Below, piece by piece: positions 8,460 through 17,564 of a stretch of DNA of 64,000 nt. Numbering within the stretch: position 1 is the stretch's first letter; each line of letters begins with the position of its first letter. This DNA comes from Chryseobacterium sp. KLBC 52 (GTDB taxonomy: Bacteria; Bacteroidota; Bacteroidia; Flavobacteriales; Weeksellaceae). The notes under the pieces are model-generated. The model was given only the letters and a program-made list of their open reading frames with translations, was not told where the DNA came from and searched no databases. The DNA lies in contig NZ_QDFZ01000008.1 in NCBI RefSeq assembly GCF_003347605.1, positions 85,638 through 149,637 on the forward strand, in the 5' to 3' direction. Both the position numbers and the translations under genes were made by a program.

Positions 8460-9155
8460 CTATATCATATTATAATAATTCCAGGCTGCAACAAAAACGC
8501 CAGCCGTTTCTGTTCTGAGTCTTTGATTTCCCAGAGATACAGCTCTTATCTTATTTTCTGCCAGAAATGCAATCTCCTTTTCGGAAAAATCACCTTCAGG
8601 GCCTATTAAAAATGTAAGATGCTGCAGTTGAGGAATATCTTTAAGATCAATTCTTTCCAGATTTTCATGGCAATGGGCTACAAAAGTATGTTCCGGATCA
8701 ATATTTTTCAGAAAATCACCTAGTTTTACAGCATCATTGATCACCGGAAAATGAAATCTCAAGCTTTGCTTGGATGCTGCGATCGCTTGTTTCCTGATTT
8801 TATCGATGTTGATGTTTTTACGCTCCGTTTTCTCAGTAAGAATAATGCTTATTTCTGAGATACCCATTTCCACAGCTTTTTCCACAAAGAATTCGATTCT
8901 GTCAATATTTTTGGTAGGAGCAATGGCAATATGAAGTTTCGGATTGAATTCCGGTAGATTTTCTTTGATCTCAGAAACATCAATGCCGGCTTTCTTGCCT
9001 TCTATAACAAGTTTTCCCGAAGCCAGTTTCCCATTTCCATCCGTCACATGAATATCTTCTCCATCTCGCATGCGAAGAACTTTTACGATATGCTGCTGCT
9101 CTTCATCGTTGATCGTAACTTTATTTCCGTTGATATCTCCGTAGAATAGTTTCAT
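8460..9155 (-). CDS. rsmE: 16S rRNA m3U1498 methyltransferase RsmE
   Basis: Methylates N3 of U1498 in 16S rRNA using S-adenosylmethionine. The 231-residue length is standard. The N-terminal PUA-like part (HIVKVLRMRDGEDIHVTDGNG) and the C-terminal SPOUT knot are both visible. The knot shows FLIGPEGDFSEKEIAFL at about 181-197 and VSLGNQRLRTETAGVFVAAWNYY at the end, the SAM-binding loops of the family. KNIDRIEFFVEKAVEMGI lies in the middle. It is the last gene of a tsaD, hypothetical, rsmE operon with 4-nt ATGA overlaps at both junctions. Confidence 0.95.
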   Translation of the reverse strand: MKLFYGDINGNKVTINDEEQQHIVKVLRMRDGEDIHVTDGNGKLASGKLVIEGKKAGIDVSEIKENLPEFNPKLHIAIAPTKNIDRIEFFVEKAVEMGISEISIILTEKTERKNINIDKIRKQAIAASKQSLRFHFPVINDAVKLGDFLKNIDPEHTFVAHCHENLERIDLKDIPQLQHLTFLIGPEGDFSEKEIAFLAENKIRAVSLGNQRLRTETAGVFVAAWNYYNMI

Positions 9156-9547
9156 ATATCCTGGTTTATAAATGCCACTCCTGTTTTGATGGTGGTGTAT
9201 ATATCCGTATCACACTCCCTGTAAGAACACATGTATATTTCTTCTATCCATACATTATTAATGAAAATCAGATTTAAGTATTCCTGTTTTCTCAAATTAT
9301 TTTTGATAGATAAATAATCTCCTTCTTTTGGTGTATAAGGAAAACTAAAAAGATGTTCAGAATTAATTAATTGTAAAACTTCCTCTTTGATATCCTGAAT
9401 ATATCCTGTCTCAGAACTTCCTCCGTTAAACTCTGAAAAAGTTTCTGATCCCTCCTGTCTTCCTGTGATCGTTTCTAATACCCAGTAATATTTTGAATTC
9501 TTTTTAGACTGTGTCCCCAGTATTTTTTCTTCTAAGAGTATTTTCAT
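9152..9547 (-). CDS. Hypothetical protein in the tsaD-rsmE operon
   Basis: The 131-residue product is not recognised. It has no signal peptide or membrane segment, an acidic middle (YIQDIKEEVLQLINSEHLF) and a C-terminus with two cysteines (MCSYRECDTDIYTT). Its start overlaps the tsaD stop by 4 nt and its stop overlaps the rsmE start by 4 nt, so it is translationally coupled on both sides. Co-expression with two RNA-modification genes does not by itself show an RNA role. It may be a lineage-specific insertion in the operon. Confidence 0.75.
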   Translation of the reverse strand: MKILLEEKILGTQSKKNSKYYWVLETITGRQEGSETFSEFNGGSSETGYIQDIKEEVLQLINSEHLFSFPYTPKEGDYLSIKNNLRKQEYLNLIFINNVWIEEIYMCSYRECDTDIYTTIKTGVAFINQDI

Positions 9548-10560
9548 AAGTCGTATTTTGCGGTTGCGGAAGTTCTTAAATCTGTAAATTCTCCCCGCTC
9601 AAACTTCAGCTTTGCCACCATGGCAATCATGGCTGCGTTGTCTGTTGTATATTCGAACTTAGGAATATAGATATCCCAACCAAGTCTTTCTTTATTGTCT
9701 TCCATTGCTTTTCTAAGCGCAGAATTGGCAGATACACCTCCTGCAATCGCCACCTGATTTACATTGAGATCTTTGGCTGCTTTTTCAAGCTTATTCATCA
9801 GGATTTCAATAATTGATTTCTGTACAGAAGCACAAAGGTCATTAAGATTTTCCTTGATGAAATCCGGGTTTTTTCTGACTTCTTTCTGAATGAAATACAA
9901 CACGGAAGTTTTAATACCACTGAAAGAATAATCGTAGTTTTCCAGCTTCGGTTTGTTGAATTTAAAAGCATCAGGATTTCCTTCTTTGGCCAATCTGTCG
10001 ATGATAGGTCCTGCAGGGTAATCAAGGTCAAAAATCTTTCCGATTTTATCAAAAGCTTCTCCTGCTGCATCATCAATGGTTTTCCCGATGATTTCCATGT
10101 CAAAATAGTCTTTTACCAGTACAATCATAGTATGTCCGCCGCTTACGGTAAGGCATAAAAAAGGAAAGGTAGGCGGCACAGGATTTGCATCTTCGATGAA
10201 ATGGGCCAGAATGTGGGCTTGAAGGTGGTTTACTTCAATTAAAGGTACATTCAGGCTCATAGCCAAAGACTTAGCAAATGATGTTCCTACAAGAAGAGAT
10301 CCTAAAAGTCCCGGTCCGCGAGTAAATCCTATAGCAGAGATAGCATTTTGTTGTATATTTGCTTTAGAAAAAGATTTTTCAACAACGGGGATAATATTTT
10401 GCTGATGGGCTCGTGAAGCCAATTCAGGGACAACGCCGCCATATTCTTTGTGGATGGCCTGGTTCGCGGCAATGTTTGAAAGAATAGAATTTCCCTTGAT
10501 GATAGCTGCTGAGGTGTCGTCACAGGACGATTCAATACCTAAAATTATAGAGTCGCTCAT
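9544..10560 (-). CDS. tsaD: tRNA N6-threonylcarbamoyladenosine transferase TsaD
   Basis: Transfers threonylcarbamoyl to A37 of tRNAs that read ANN codons, working with TsaB, TsaC and TsaE in the cytoplasm. The 338-residue sequence begins IILGIESSCDDTSAAI and has the paired metal-binding histidines in VNHLQAHILAHF (about 109-120). It also has the ATP-binding LTVSGGHTMIVLV segment, DDAAGEAFDKIGK, and VAIAGGVSANSALR near residue 271. It heads an operon with a hypothetical gene and rsmE. The start is only 4 bp from the divergent tamB start, so its promoter (TAACTTTG at 10569-10576 on the minus strand) lies in tamB codons. Confidence 0.97.
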   Translation of the reverse strand: MSDSIILGIESSCDDTSAAIIKGNSILSNIAANQAIHKEYGGVVPELASRAHQQNIIPVVEKSFSKANIQQNAISAIGFTRGPGLLGSLLVGTSFAKSLAMSLNVPLIEVNHLQAHILAHFIEDANPVPPTFPFLCLTVSGGHTMIVLVKDYFDMEIIGKTIDDAAGEAFDKIGKIFDLDYPAGPIIDRLAKEGNPDAFKFNKPKLENYDYSFSGIKTSVLYFIQKEVRKNPDFIKENLNDLCASVQKSIIEILMNKLEKAAKDLNVNQVAIAGGVSANSALRKAMEDNKERLGWDIYIPKFEYTTDNAAMIAMVAKLKFERGEFTDLRTSATAKYDL

Positions 10561-10564
10561 AATA

Positions 10565-13500
10565 ATGGCAAAGTTAGAGAATAATAACGAGAATGAGAAT
10601 AAAAAATCAGTAGCTGAAAACCTAGGGGATCAGGTACAGAAAACTGTTGAAAATGTAGAGGGAAAAGTACGGGAAACAGTGAAGGAAGCATCAGAGCTTG
10701 CTTCGGATGCTATACACCATCCTGTGGAAACAGCTGAGGAATTCGGAAAACAAGCGGTAAAAGATGTTACCAGCTACACATGGTGGGCAAAACTTCTCTT
10801 GATTCTCTTTTGGCTGGGGATTTTCCTTGTAGGTGGAGTCCTTATTGCCATTAATCTTCCGGTAACCAAAAAATGGGCCGCTGATCAGGCGCTGAAGCTT
10901 GTTAACAATGATTTTAAATCCGATTTTTCTACAGAAAGTGTAGATGTCAATTACTTCGGTGATGTTACGATAAAAGGTTTAAAAGTAAAAGATTATAAAG
11001 GATTTAATTTTATTACAGCCCGTGAGTTTCGTGCCGATTCAGACTGGATATCTCTGGCAGTAAATGCTATCTCAGGAAGCAGTAATTCTCTAAGTTTTAA
11101 TTCTCTGGCTCTTGTGAATGCGGATGTAAAAGTAATTACTTATAAAGGGGACAGTATATCCAATTTTGTCAGATTTGTAGAACTCTTTGACAACGGGAAG
11201 AAAAGAGATCCTAAGAAACCTCCTTTTCAATTGAATTCCAGAATTCAGATCATTGATTCTAAAGTTTCCATTATTAATGAAAACTCTCCGGGAGAACAAG
11301 GGAAATGGCTGACAGCCACAAAGTTCAATTTAAAAGCACCGAACGTAAAAGTTAACGGTCCGAATGTTTCGGCGTTAATCAATAATATGTCATTTGTAAC
11401 TTCAAGATGGGGGAAATCTCATTTTGTAGATACTTTTTCAACAGAACTGTCTTTAACGAAGCAGTTTTTGTCATTAAAAGACCTTACCCTGAACACAGAT
11501 CATACCTTACTTCAGGGAGATATTAAATTTAATCTTCATGACGGATCCTGGGCAGATTTTGCAGACAAGGTACGTTGGGATATGAATATCCAGCAGGGAA
11601 GCCAGCTAAGCGGATACGATATCAGTTATTTTGTAACCAACTGGGATAATATCAAGCCCTTCAATCTTTCCGGGGTTATGACCGGTCCTTTGAATAAATT
11701 CCATCTTGAAAATTTTCTGATCAGAAACCCTGATGTTAATATTGCTACCAAAACGATGAAGGTTGACAATCTGTTGAAAGGTCATTTTGCTATTGAAACC
11801 AAAGAGCTTTCCACAGATTTTACCTACAAGGATTTAAAAGCAATGATGCCTTCATTCATCTCCAAAAAGATGAAGAACTTTGCTGATGATTTCGGAAAAC
11901 TGAAGTACAATGGAACGGCTAAAGTAAATCCGGATCAGATCTATGTGGATAATGGAAACTTAATGACAGGAATCGGGCAGGCAAAGATTTCCAAACTTAC
12001 TTTGACGGGCTACAGTACTGCAATGCCAAAATATTCAGGTTATCTTGATGTAAAAGATCTCAATACTTCAGTCATTACAAAGAATAAAGCAGTCGGTTTA
12101 ATTTCCGGTAAATTTGATCTTAACGGACAAAGTTTTGATGTCAATACCATGCGTCTGACTACAAAATCTCAGATTGCAAGTATTGAAATTATGGATAAAA
12201 CGATCAATAATCTGTATCTGGATGGTTTATTGGATCATAAGAAATATAACGGACTCATCACTGTTAATGATGAACAGGCTAAAGCTACGGTCAAAGGATT
12301 GATAGATTTCAGTACTTCGAGGATCGCTATGGATGTGAATGCGGATGTCACTTACCTGAATATGAATTATTTTACCAATAAACCCGGTACTCAGGTGGTA
12401 AGTGGTCAGGTTGAAGGGAAAATGGCGATGTCTTCTATCAACGATCTTACTTTAGATGTAAATGCCAATAACCTTCACTTTGCTTCAGCTACTCAAAAAT
12501 ATAATATTCCGAATGCCAAATTAAAAACGTTTATTGAAGCAGGCGGTCGTGTCATTGATGTAGATGCTCCGGGAGCAGCTACAGGTAAGATTTCAGGAAA
12601 ATACAGTCTTGCGGATCTTGCAGGAATGGTAGAAAATGGAGTGGGGAAGATATTAGTGGGTCCGCCGCCAAGAAAATTATACCGCGGACAGAATTTTGCG
12701 CTCAAGTTTGATGTTCAGCAGGGATTAATCAATTATTTCTTACCCGAATTGAGGTTGCCACAGGGAGCTCTTGTAGAAGGGGAATATGATGGAAACTCAA
12801 ACAACCTGATTTTGAATCTTGATGCAGCCTCTTTAAAATATATTATGACTAAGGAGGAAGAGATTACAGACGCTGACCAGGCGCTGGCATCTTCAAACCC
12901 TGATTATAAAATTAATGACCGTAAGAATCTCAGCAGAGATAGTGCGATGGTGGATAGTGTTAAAATTAGAATTAATACGGGTGACCTTAACCAGCAATTG
13001 TACGCTAAGATCAACAGAGTCATTTATAATAAAAATGTGATCAAAGATTTTGAGCTTAAAGGAAATAATGAAAACGGAAATACCCTTCATTTAGCCACTG
13101 TATTTAAGCATGGAAGTCCTGATGACGAGATTAATGAAAAGCTTAAGGAATATGCCATCAACGTAGATCAGTCTACTGATGCGGCCGGCGATTATGTATT
13201 CAGGTTTGAACCTACCGAGGTGAAATTCAATGAAGTTACCTGGGCGATAGATACAAGTCCTGAACTGAATCACTCCATTACCTATAGAAAGAAAACCGGA
13301 GATTTCGATATCCGAAATCTGAGAGTTTATTCCGATAAAAGTGCTTTGTTTATTAAGGAAGCCCAGTTTAAGTCTGCGAAAGATTTTTATGTAGATGCAG
13401 ACATCAACGATTTTGCTGTAGAAAAGCTGCTGGAAATGCAGTCAGGAGGAAATACCATGGATATTAAAGGTCTTGCCAATGGAAGTGTTAAGATCAAAAT

Positions 13501-15355
13501 GGATAAAAGTACCCTTCAGCCACTGGTAGATCTTAATATTGATGATATTAAGATGAATGGTAATGATATGGGAGATATCTCTATTTCTGCCACCAATGGA
13601 TTCTCACTGAATGTATATGATATTGATGTGAAAGTTCATTCTGCCGGAGTACTTGGAAATAATAGTCTTAATCTGACGGGAACGGTTAATAATAATACTT
13701 CTTCGCCGATTATTGACCTTACAGCAGAAATGCGTGATTTTGACTTGTCGTTTACACAGCAGTTTGTGCAGACTATTTTCGGAAACCTTCGTGGAAAAGC
13801 AACAGGAGATCTTAAAATCAATGGAAAGCTTAACAACCTTGACTATAGTGGAGATATCGCTTTAAAAGATTTTGGATTAAAACTTTTGTTTACAGGAGTA
13901 GATTATTCATTTGATGATACCGTGATTCAGCTAACTAAAGGACTTGCGATCCTCAACAATATTGAAGTACACGACGGAAGAACCAATTCCAAAGGGAATA
14001 TCTCCGGGGCGATTCAGTTTGAAACCCTTTCTTCCATGGGGGTATCTCTCGTAATGAGAGCTGATAATCTATTAATGCTGAATACCACACAGAAAGATTT
14101 TGACCTGTTCTGGGGAAGAGTATATGGACAAGGAGATTTGTATGTAGACGGACCAGTTTCAGGATTAAGTATAACGACTCCTAATATGAAGGCACTCAAC
14201 GGAAGTACCTTTACCTTTAATTCCAGTTCTACTTCCAATGTGGAAGAATTTAAAATGCTTAGGTTCCTTAAAGAAGGAAAAGATGGTCTGATCACGCTGG
14301 AAGAAAAGAAGAAAACAGGAGCCAATATGAATATTGACTTCAATCTCGCGGTAGATAAAGGGACCACCGTAAATGTACTGGTAGGAGATGATGTGGGAAA
14401 TATCACAGTAAAAGGATCTGCTGATCCATTGAGGTTTCACATGAACAGACAGGGGAATATTGCGATGAGCGGTACCTATAAAGTTGATAACGGAACATTT
14501 GTTTCTAAGGCTATTCTTAATAAAACATTCCAGATTGAGAGAAACAGTAGTATCAGATGGGATGGGGATGCTATGAAACCTATGTTGGATATTAATGCCA
14601 ATTATATAAGAATGGTTTCCAATGCAGGAGAGTACCTTAGCATGGGAAAACTACAGCCTATCAGTATTCTGCTGCAGGCCCATATCACCCAGTCGTTGGT
14701 AGACCCTCAGATTGATCTTAATGTGACTGCAATGGATGTATCCAGCCAGGTAAGAGAAACCCTTGCAGCGAAAATGAGCCAGGAAGGAGAGAAGGTTCTT
14801 CAGTTCGGATCTGTATTGCTATTGAGTACCTTTAACGTATCCAATACAGGTGGGTTCGATGTAAATGTAGGAAATGTAGCGGAATCCTCAGGATATAATA
14901 TACTTCTGAAGCAGTTGGGATCTGTTCTTAATACGATGAGTAACGAATTTCAGATTGACCTTAATTATGTGAAAGGAGATCAGAACTCAAATTATGGAGA
15001 CAGAGCCAATGCGGGAGTAAGTGTAGCGCTTTCCCCAAGAGTCAATATCAAGACAGGATTAGGTATACCGCTTTCAAAAACAGATGGTGCCCAAAACAAT
15101 TATCTTTCCACGGAAGGGTCGGTAGAATACGATTTATCGAAAAAGAATGACGGTTCACTGGTGATACGTGCTTATTCCAAGCCTACAAACATCGGAATGG
15201 TGAGTACAAACGGTTCTGCTAATCAAGCCTATGGAGGAGGGGTAGTGTGGAGTAAAAGCTTCAATTCTTTGTTTAAAAAGAAGAAAAAAGACAAAAAAAC
15301 TTCAGACGCAAAAGGTGAAATAAAAACAGATTCTATAAAATCGAATGGTAAATAA
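10565..15355 (+). CDS. tamB: TamB-family translocation/assembly module protein
   Basis: A 1596-residue inner-membrane-anchored periplasmic protein of the TamB/AsmA-like bridge class, implicated in outer-membrane protein assembly and phospholipid transport. The N-terminal 70 residues are charged, cytoplasmic and helical. One membrane helix follows at about 75-97 (LLLILFWLGIFLVGGVLIAI). Over 1,200 residues of repetitive beta strands then lead to the conserved C-terminal TamB domain (about 1180-1560, with GTYKVDNGTF, LLQAHITQSLVDPQIDLNVTA and SRVNIKTGLGIPLSK-like barrel-facing segments). A Lys-rich tail ends it. The frame is open back to 10448 inside tsaD, but the ATG at 10565 is the expected start. 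It diverges from tsaD by 4 bp. Confidence 0.9.
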   Translation: MAKLENNNENENKKSVAENLGDQVQKTVENVEGKVRETVKEASELASDAIHHPVETAEEFGKQAVKDVTSYTWWAKLLLILFWLGIFLVGGVLIAINLPVTKKWAADQALKLVNNDFKSDFSTESVDVNYFGDVTIKGLKVKDYKGFNFITAREFRADSDWISLAVNAISGSSNSLSFNSLALVNADVKVITYKGDSISNFVRFVELFDNGKKRDPKKPPFQLNSRIQIIDSKVSIINENSPGEQGKWLTATKFNLKAPNVKVNGPNVSALINNMSFVTSRWGKSHFVDTFSTELSLTKQFLSLKDLTLNTDHTLLQGDIKFNLHDGSWADFADKVRWDMNIQQGSQLSGYDISYFVTNWDNIKPFNLSGVMTGPLNKFHLENFLIRNPDVNIATKTMKVDNLLKGHFAIETKELSTDFTYKDLKAMMPSFISKKMKNFADDFGKLKYNGTAKVNPDQIYVDNGNLMTGIGQAKISKLTLTGYSTAMPKYSGYLDVKDLNTSVITKNKAVGLISGKFDLNGQSFDVNTMRLTTKSQIASIEIMDKTINNLYLDGLLDHKKYNGLITVNDEQAKATVKGLIDFSTSRIAMDVNADVTYLNMNYFTNKPGTQVVSGQVEGKMAMSSINDLTLDVNANNLHFASATQKYNIPNAKLKTFIEAGGRVIDVDAPGAATGKISGKYSLADLAGMVENGVGKILVGPPPRKLYRGQNFALKFDVQQGLINYFLPELRLPQGALVEGEYDGNSNNLILNLDAASLKYIMTKEEEITDADQALASSNPDYKINDRKNLSRDSAMVDSVKIRINTGDLNQQLYAKINRVIYNKNVIKDFELKGNNENGNTLHLATVFKHGSPDDEINEKLKEYAINVDQSTDAAGDYVFRFEPTEVKFNEVTWAIDTSPELNHSITYRKKTGDFDIRNLRVYSDKSALFIKEAQFKSAKDFYVDADINDFAVEKLLEMQSGGNTMDIKGLANGSVKIKMDKSTLQPLVDLNIDDIKMNGNDMGDISISATNGFSLNVYDIDVKVHSAGVLGNNSLNLTGTVNNNTSSPIIDLTAEMRDFDLSFTQQFVQTIFGNLRGKATGDLKINGKLNNLDYSGDIALKDFGLKLLFTGVDYSFDDTVIQLTKGLAILNNIEVHDGRTNSKGNISGAIQFETLSSMGVSLVMRADNLLMLNTTQKDFDLFWGRVYGQGDLYVDGPVSGLSITTPNMKALNGSTFTFNSSSTSNVEEFKMLRFLKEGKDGLITLEEKKKTGANMNIDFNLAVDKGTTVNVLVGDDVGNITVKGSADPLRFHMNRQGNIAMSGTYKVDNGTFVSKAILNKTFQIERNSSIRWDGDAMKPMLDINANYIRMVSNAGEYLSMGKLQPISILLQAHITQSLVDPQIDLNVTAMDVSSQVRETLAAKMSQEGEKVLQFGSVLLLSTFNVSNTGGFDVNVGNVAESSGYNILLKQLGSVLNTMSNEFQIDLNYVKGDQNSNYGDRANAGVSVALSPRVNIKTGLGIPLSKTDGAQNNYLSTEGSVEYDLSKKNDGSLVIRAYSKPTNIGMVSTNGSANQAYGGGVVWSKSFNSLFKKKKKDKKTSDAKGEIKTDSIKSNGK
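10569..10576 (-). promoter_or_regulatory. tsaD -7 box inside the tamB coding start
   Basis: TAACTTTG on the minus strand matches TAnnTTTG and is placed 8 bp upstream of the tsaD ATG, within codons 2-4 of tamB. No convincing -33 TTG is seen at the usual distance. A leader of only a few nucleotides would follow. Confidence 0.45.
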
Positions 15356-15437
15356 TTAGAATATTTTAATGATTTTTATCATCTGTGTTAATTATTGTTA
15401 ATATTTGATATATATTTTTTAGTTAAATTATTTTTCG

Positions 15438-15445
15438 TAAATTTG
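15438..15445 (+). promoter_or_regulatory. -7 box of the Lrp-family gene
   Basis: TAAATTTG matches the TAnnTTTG consensus 45 bp upstream of the ATG at 15490. A -33 TTG at standard spacing is not evident (the nearest are at 15395 and 15405). Confidence 0.5.
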
Positions 15446-15489
15446 CAAAAAATACATAGATTTTTTAAAGAAATTGTAATTTAACTAAT

Positions 15490-15960
15490 ATGAACTATCA
15501 ACTGGACGAAATAGACAAGAAGATTCTTGATTTCTTAGTAGAAAACACAAGAATGCCTTTTACTGAAATTGCAAAGCAGATGGATGTTTCTGCTGGAACA
15601 ATTCACGTAAGAGTGAAAAAGATGGAAGATGCAGGTATTATTTTGGGATCATCTCTTAACATCGATTATGGTAAGCTGGATTATCACTTTACAGCTTTCA
15701 TAGGTATCCTTTTGACAAAATCAAACCGTACTCAGGAAGTATTGAAAGAATTGTCAACTATTCCTAACGTAATCGAGGCTAGCGTTATTTCCGGAAAATA
15801 TAATATTTTCTGTAAAGTAAGAGCTAAGAATACTGATGATGCTAAAAGAATTATTTACCAGATCGACGACATTCAGGATGTAATGAGAACTGAAAGTATG
15901 ATCTCTATGGAGGAATTCTTAAGTGACAAAAACAGACTGATCAACGCAATCTCTGTGTAA
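15490..15960 (+). CDS. Lrp/AsnC-family transcriptional regulator
   Basis: A 156-residue feast/famine regulator. The N-terminal winged helix-turn-helix is at about 5-60 (LDEIDKKILDFLVENTRMPFTE, then IAKQMDVSAGTIHVRVKKMEDAGII). It is followed by the RAM ligand-binding domain at about 70-150, with GKYNIFCKVRAKNTDDAKR and the C-terminal IDDIQDVMRTESMISM. The protein should bind DNA as an octamer and sense an amino acid. It is transcribed alone from the 15438 -7 box and ends at a terminator that runs into the next promoter. The amino acid effector and targets cannot be read from sequence; asnB elsewhere in the window has suggestive upstream direct repeats. Confidence 0.93.
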   Translation: MNYQLDEIDKKILDFLVENTRMPFTEIAKQMDVSAGTIHVRVKKMEDAGIILGSSLNIDYGKLDYHFTAFIGILLTKSNRTQEVLKELSTIPNVIEASVISGKYNIFCKVRAKNTDDAKRIIYQIDDIQDVMRTESMISMEEFLSDKNRLINAISV

Positions 15961-15985
15961 GTCAAATTTTAAACGAATAATTATA

Positions 15986-16017
15986 AAAGAACTTATGAAA
16001 TCTCTCATAAGTTCTTT
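15986..16017 (+). terminator. Terminator of the Lrp gene, abutting the next promoter
   Basis: AAAGAACTTATGA / TCATAAGTTCTTT, perfect 13-bp stem and 6-nt loop, followed by ATTTTTG. The T-tail is shared with the -7 box TATTTTTG (16017-16024) of the following gene. Confidence 0.8.
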
Positions 16018-16024
16018 ATTTTTG
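16017..16024 (+). promoter_or_regulatory. -7 box of the 16030 gene
   Basis: TATTTTTG fits TAnnTTTG and lies 5 bp before the ATG at 16030, so the transcript would be nearly leaderless. It overlaps the tail of the preceding terminator, an unusually tight arrangement. Confidence 0.4.
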
Positions 16025-16029
16025 TAGGT

Positions 16030-16407
16030 ATGGAAGAATACAGCTATTTTGACGAAGACCCGAAGAAAGGATGGGGATTTATACTGGCATTTGCAGCCTT
16101 GATGTTGTTTACTATAATGGGGCTTGGTATCGATGTGGATGAATATCTGCAGCATGAATACCTTCAGATTCCGAGATGGTACTTCTATGTGATTTTTTCT
16201 ATTGATGTACTGATGATGATAGGGCTGGTATTGATGTTCTTCTACAGAAAAGTAGGAATCATTATGTTTCCGGCGTTATTGGTGCTGCACTTTTTTATGC
16301 ATAATTATTATCTGTCTACATTTCTGTATACGGATGTTACCAATCTTTTCCTGTTTACAGGATTCGGAATGCTTGCCATTATCCCGAAATGGAAGTTTTT
16401 TAAATAA
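16030..16407 (+). CDS. Small integral membrane protein
   Basis: The 125-residue product starts with a short acidic cytoplasmic segment (MEEYSYFDEDPKKGWG) and has four hydrophobic helices at about 16-35, 52-75, 80-97 and 100-118. The order fits a four-helix protein of the DUF2569 type, but that is a weak recall. There is no catalytic motif. It is transcribed from a promoter overlapping the Lrp terminator and ends at the bidirectional terminator that also closes the RiPP cassette. Function is unknown. Confidence 0.7.
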   Translation: MEEYSYFDEDPKKGWGFILAFAALMLFTIMGLGIDVDEYLQHEYLQIPRWYFYVIFSIDVLMMIGLVLMFFYRKVGIIMFPALLVLHFFMHNYYLSTFLYTDVTNLFLFTGFGMLAIIPKWKFFK

Positions 16408-16432
16408 AATTTAATCAATACGATAAAATAAC

Positions 16433-16465
16433 AAACCGCTTTTAAATCTGATTTAAAAGCGGTTT
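16433..16465. terminator. Bidirectional terminator closing RiPP cassette 1
   Basis: AAACCGCTTTTAAAT / ATTTAAAAGCGGTTT, near-perfect stem with a short loop. T-runs follow on the plus strand and partly on the minus strand, between the convergent 16030 and gwsS genes. Confidence 0.85.
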
Positions 16466-16493
16466 TCAATTATAACAAGGTTTATGAAAAAAA

Positions 16494-17564
16494 TTATCTG
16501 AATACCAGGGAATTAAAAATTTCTTGCTTTAAAGGATTTTTTGACCAGTCATCCCAAACGCCTGTATAAGGATTATAGCCGCATTTCAGGGGTTTTGATA
16601 TATTCAGGCCTTCTTTGTTTTTTAACGTGTTTTCAGTGTATACCCTGCAGTCTGTGCAGACATAACGGAACTCACAGTCTTTGCATATTTCAATTTGGTC
16701 TTTGGTAAGGTTCCAGTATTTTTTGAAATCAGGTTGATTGATAGCTTCTTCAAGGCTCTTTTTATCAACGTTCCCAAAACTTTCATTCATCAGTGGACAA
16801 TTTTTGATGTCACCTTTTCTATCGATGCCTACCTTTTTATACAGGCAGGAATTGTGGTTAACAGCTTCTATTACTTTAGAGATATTGGTATTGAAGTATT
16901 TCAGTTCCACTTTTCCACACGCAGATATTTTCAGATCATCTTTCAGAAAATTCAGTGAGAATCTATATTCATCTTTAGTTTTGAAAGAAAGCTTCGGACT
17001 ATTGTAAAAAATGAGGCTGTAAATTCTGACCGTGTTTTTTTGAAGAGCCTGTAGGAAAGACAGGTCAACTTCCTGATGAAAAGGTGAGAAAATTTCTATT
17101 CCTGATAACACCGATGTTTTAAAAATGTTATCAATTTCTATACAATCTTTTAAGGGTAAAGATTTAAGACTATAAATAACCAAATGTTTAACTCCAAGAT
17201 TTTCTATTGACGGATATATTTTCTTTAAAATCCCGATATCTTCCATTTCGATAAAGAGATTAGTGATAGCGCTGGGCTCGTGATGTTCAAAAGAAAGAGG
17301 AGGAAAATTGCTGTCCCAATCATTTTCAGTAACAAATCCGTATTCTTTGTCCAAAAGAAGATTGACGTATTCCTGAATAATTACTTTGGATTCCTGATCA
17401 TAATCTTTCAACAGGTCTTCAACAGACTTGTTTTTCAGCTCTTCTATAATTTCATACAACTCCAGAGGATATAGTTCAGATACATTTCTTTGTAGATCTG
17501 AAATCAGAATTCTGGTGATTCCTTTGGTGATAAGGATATTGGCAAATAGGTTGAAATAGTTCAT
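16494..17564 (-). CDS. gwsS: Grasp-with-spasm system SPASM-domain peptide maturase
   Basis: The 356-residue product is the SPASM partner of the neighbouring ATP-grasp ligase. Cysteines at 216, 240, 256, 294, 297, 303, 306 and 328 form the SPASM pattern (C-x2-C-x5-C-x2-C with flanking Cys), which normally binds auxiliary 4Fe-4S clusters. The N-terminal half has no CxxxCxxC radical-SAM motif, as seen directly. It therefore seems to lack the radical SAM cluster while keeping a degenerate barrel-like region. It overlaps the upstream 60-aa gene by 4 nt and is the last gene of cassette 1. The family name is recalled from known Bacteroidota annotations; the chemistry is not established here. Confidence 0.88.
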   Translation of the reverse strand: MNYFNLFANILITKGITRILISDLQRNVSELYPLELYEIIEELKNKSVEDLLKDYDQESKVIIQEYVNLLLDKEYGFVTENDWDSNFPPLSFEHHEPSAITNLFIEMEDIGILKKIYPSIENLGVKHLVIYSLKSLPLKDCIEIDNIFKTSVLSGIEIFSPFHQEVDLSFLQALQKNTVRIYSLIFYNSPKLSFKTKDEYRFSLNFLKDDLKISACGKVELKYFNTNISKVIEAVNHNSCLYKKVGIDRKGDIKNCPLMNESFGNVDKKSLEEAINQPDFKKYWNLTKDQIEICKDCEFRYVCTDCRVYTENTLKNKEGLNISKPLKCGYNPYTGVWDDWSKNPLKQEIFNSLVFR

